Part shown: positions 5,163 to 6,068 of the stretch, in pieces
Position numbering within the stretch: position 1 is the stretch's first letter
How the letters are laid out: each line of letters begins with the position of its first letter
Origin: BM524 sp041554435
Lineage (GTDB): Bacteria; Bacteroidota; Bacteroidia; Bacteroidales; F082
Direction of reading: 5' to 3'
Assembly (NCBI GenBank): GCA_041554435.1
Contig: JBFFLX010000198.1
Location: 1-6,068 of the forward strand
DNA: 6,068 nt
Notes under the pieces: model-generated
The model's input: the letters and a program-made list of their open reading frames with translations, nothing else
The model's database searches: none
What the model was told of the DNA's origin: nothing
Translations under genes and position numbers: made by a program

Positions 5163-5183
5163 GCAACTCGAAACTCGCAACTC
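5163..5183 (-). repeat. Inverted GAGT heptamer array beside the mfd stop
   Basis: Three 7-bp units are seen; on the minus strand they read GAGTTGC, GAGTTTC, GAGTTGC. They end two bases from the mfd stop codon (5186-5188), i.e. immediately downstream of the gene in its own sense. They are related to the plus-strand heptamers at 4970-5003 but inverted, so the two arrays bracket array E and could pair imperfectly. Confidence 0.65.
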
Positions 5184-5185
5184 GT

Positions 5186-6068
5186 TTATATCATCCTCAA
5201 CAACCTCAGCGCGATATCAACATTTTTAACGCCATCGAAAACGAGGGTTAGTTTGTTGTTTTTCTCTTTCATTTTTGAGAGTGTGGGATGTGCTTTTATG
5301 AATTCCAGTACGCGGCCGAAATTGTCGGAAGCAAAATAATCCGAATCTCTTTCTCCGGTAAAATGACCGGTCATGCGATTGTTTTTAATGATAAGTTTTT
5401 CGAAGCCTATTTTTTTGGCTAACCACCTTAATCTGATGGTGTTAATTAGTGAATATGTTTCGACAGGCAGATCACCGAATCGGTCTTTTAAGTTGATGCT
5501 AAACTTCTCGAGACCTTCTTCATTTTCAATGGAATCGAGTTCTTTATAAAGACTTAATCTTTCAGAAGATGATTCCACATAGTAGTTTGGTATCATCATT
5601 CCCAGGTCGGATTCGAATTGGCAATCTTTTACGAAATCTTTGTTTTTCAACTCCTCTTCGAAAAGATCTTTAAACTCTGTTTCCTTTAGTTCCACCAGTG
5701 CTTCGTCGAGGATTTTTTGATACATCTCGATGCCAATTTCGGAAATAAATCCGCTCTGCTCTGCACCCAGAATATTTCCGGCACCTCTTATGTCGAGATC
5801 GCGCATTGCAATGCTAAAACCGCTTCCCAATTCTGAATGCTCACTTATGGCTTTCAAACGCTTTTGAGCCTCAGAGGTCAAAGTTGAAGGTGGTGGACAA
5901 AGCAAATAGCAAAAGGCCTTTTTGTTGGAACGACCAACTCTGCCTCTTAACTGGTGTAAGTCGCTGAGACCATAGTTTTGAGCGTCGTTTATGATGATGG
6001 TGTTGGCATTTGCTATATCCAATCCCGACTCGATGATAGTTGTTGCCAGAAGTACATCGTATAGTCCA
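5186..6068 (-). CDS. mfd: Transcription-repair coupling factor Mfd, C-terminal part (5' end beyond window)
   Basis: The last 293 residues of Mfd are visible, about a quarter of the usual 1,100+ residues; the frame is open through 6067 and the gene continues right. Mfd is the ATP-driven DNA translocase that removes RNA polymerase stalled at lesions and recruits UvrA. Numbering from the window edge: motif V ATTIIESGLDI (8-18), NANTIIIND (20-28), motif VI QLRGRVGRS (39-47) with its arginine fingers, and RDLDIRGAGNILG (89-101) plus EQSG (103-106), the translocation-motif region typical of Mfd and RecG. The C-terminal TRCF (D7) domain follows (about 180-290; FGDLPVETYSLINTIRLRWLAKKIG onwards), absent from RecG and decisive for Mfd. 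The apparent TTG start at 6022 is not a real start: it is the Leu codon inside motif V. The stop is TAG/TGA-type at 5186-5188, directly beside an inverted heptamer array; no ordinary terminator is seen. Confidence 0.96.
   Translation of the reverse strand, partial: GLYDVLLATTIIESGLDIANANTIIINDAQNYGLSDLHQLRGRVGRSNKKAFCYLLCPPPSTLTSEAQKRLKAISEHSELGSGFSIAMRDLDIRGAGNILGAEQSGFISEIGIEMYQKILDEALVELKETEFKDLFEEELKNKDFVKDCQFESDLGMMIPNYYVESSSERLSLYKELDSIENEEGLEKFSINLKDRFGDLPVETYSLINTIRLRWLAKKIGFEKLIIKNNRMTGHFTGERDSDYFASDNFGRVLEFIKAHPTLSKMKEKNNKLTLVFDGVKNVDIALRLLRMI

Noticed and set aside
4496..5183. CRISPR-like repeat array
   Set aside because: The repeats are 7-9 bp, directly abutting and without unique spacers, and no cas genes are visible.
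5139..5339. Plus-strand 66-codon open frame over the mfd end
   Set aside because: It is antisense to the conserved Mfd C-terminal domain and shows no recognisable protein features.

Overview
The window looks like chromosomal DNA of a Bacteroidota bacterium, probably a marine or anaerobic Bacteroidales/Marinilabiliales-type lineage. It is AT-rich and lacks clear Shine-Dalgarno sequences, with A-rich leaders before the starts instead. Three 5' flanks carry matches to the Bacteroidota -7 promoter element TAnnTTTG, and the protein sequences (Mfd, EttA, the sigma/anti-sigma pair) read as Bacteroidota versions. The genus-level guess is inference from family resemblance.

Left part (1-1822, all genes on the minus strand): an exported AhpC/TSA-type peroxiredoxin-like protein; then a small soluble zinc-finger (zf-HC2-like) putative anti-sigma factor; then the ECF-type sigma factor it probably controls. 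Transcription runs right to left, sigma then anti-sigma (18 bp gap), with the peroxiredoxin gene 191 bp further on. A 157-bp divergent promoter region separates the sigma gene from a plus-strand pair: a CYTH-domain protein (probable triphosphate tunnel phosphatase) and the ABC-F translation factor EttA, each with its own putative promoter. EttA converges, with a 19-bp gap, on a minus-strand gene for a small four-cysteine DUF1289 protein. The right edge holds the last 293 residues of the transcription-repair coupling factor Mfd (minus strand, cut by the window edge).

The most unusual part is the roughly 740-bp stretch between the DUF1289 gene and mfd (4442-5185). It has no gene and is almost entirely made of short-period degenerate arrays. 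From left to right these are a roughly 9-bp array, an 8-bp array (11 units), a second 8-bp array of another consensus (16 units), a non-periodic segment with three small hairpins (possible dispersed element), a 7-bp GAGT array, a third 8-bp array (16 units) of the same family as the first, and an inverted 7-bp GAGT array touching the mfd stop codon. The octamer arrays keep exact 8-bp phase for up to 128 bp despite many substitutions, and two of them also show a 56-bp (7-unit) higher-order repeat. A fourth, short octamer array lies at the 3' end of the peroxiredoxin gene and runs into its stop codon, so the phenomenon occurs at two separate gene ends in this window.

Apart from the arrays the gene content is ordinary: stress/redox regulation, translation control and repair. 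No phage, IS transposase, CRISPR, tRNA or rRNA is visible.
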